5,552 nucleotides of DNA from Ectothiorhodospiraceae bacterium (lineage in GTDB: Bacteria > Pseudomonadota > Gammaproteobacteria > Thiohalomonadales > Thiohalomonadaceae), in contig SLDE01000022.1 in NCBI GenBank assembly GCA_007125455.1, forward strand, positions 1 to 5,552. Reading direction: 5' to 3'. The translations under genes and the position numbers were made by a program. The notes below the pieces were generated by a model. That model did no database searches. It was not told where the DNA came from and worked only from the letters and a program-made list of their open reading frames with translations. Positions 5,315-5,552 of the stretch are shown in pieces (position 1 is the stretch's first letter; each line of letters opens with the position of its first letter).

Positions 5315-5552
5315 ACCTGTTTCGTCTCAGCCTCTCCTGGCTGCGTGCGCAGCCGCTCAACACCGGCCTCAACCTGCTGCTGCTCAGCCTGGGCATGGCC
5401 ACCATCACCCTATTGCTACTGCTGGGCAGCCAATTGCAGGATCGCCTCGGGGGCGATGCCGAAGGGATCGACCTGGTAGTCGGTGCCAAGGGCAGCCCGA
5501 TGCAGATCATCCTCGCCAACCTCTACCACCTGGACGTACCCACCGGCAACAT
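5311..5552 (+). CDS. FtsX/MacB-like ABC permease (partial, runs off the window end)
   Basis: Only the first 80 residues are present. The start overlaps the preceding ATPase stop by four bases (ATGA), a standard coupled junction. The N-terminus is a short amphipathic stretch (MNLFRLSLSWLRAQPLNTG) and then one long hydrophobic segment at about 20-39, as in FtsX/MacB/LolC-type permeases, where the first membrane helix precedes a large periplasmic domain. Residues 54-80 begin that domain with 'DLVVGAKGSPMQIIL' and 'YHLDVPTGN'. I recognise this motif from the permeases of the Zur-linked ABC group (PA4065/ZrgB-like) rather than from LolC or LolE. It should form the membrane part of a complex with the ATPase just upstream. 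The substrate is unknown. Confidence 0.82.
   Translation, partial: MNLFRLSLSWLRAQPLNTGLNLLLLSLGMATITLLLLLGSQLQDRLGGDAEGIDLVVGAKGSPMQIILANLYHLDVPTGN

Overview
The window is a bacterial zinc-acquisition locus, most likely from a gammaproteobacterium. That assignment rests on three things: the gene order (znuA divergent from zur-znuC-znuB, as in Pseudomonas and relatives), the close match of Zur and its operator to the enterobacterial/pseudomonad type, and the G+C-rich coding style of the znu genes. The left ~1.3 kb is visibly less G+C-rich and has an accessory character.

Layout from left to right. Bases 1-50 (minus) hold only the first 16 codons of a protein that looks like a TetR-family regulator. 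Bases 51-389 are non-coding and carry a nested inverted repeat. Bases 390-1304 (minus) encode an Rpn/DUF4351-type PD-(D/E)XK nuclease-like protein with an in-frame 12-bp tandem repeat. Bases 1364-2500 (minus) encode ZnuA, the periplasmic zinc-binding protein, with an unusually long His-rich loop. Bases 2501-2602 are a divergent control region with a clear Zur operator. On the plus strand, zur (2603-3091), znuC (3084-3851) and znuB (3844-4635) overlap one another. They are followed after 40 bases by a LolD/MacB-type ABC ATPase (4676-5314), and by an FtsX/MacB-like permease (from 5311) that is cut by the window end.

How the genes work together. ZnuA captures Zn(II) in the periplasm and delivers it to the ZnuB channel, which is driven by ZnuC. 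Zur, when loaded with zinc, is expected to bind the operator between znuA and zur and repress both transcripts, including its own. The second ABC pair (ATPase plus FtsX-like permease) appears to belong to the same plus-strand operon. It resembles the Zur-controlled accessory ABC systems seen elsewhere in gammaproteobacteria (ZrgABCDE of Vibrio cholerae, PA4063-PA4066 of Pseudomonas aeruginosa), whose transport role is not well defined. This physical link is the most interesting point in the window. The Rpn-like gene lies 59 bases behind znuA on the same strand with no visible terminator, so it may be read through from the znuA promoter, but it probably has no zinc role.
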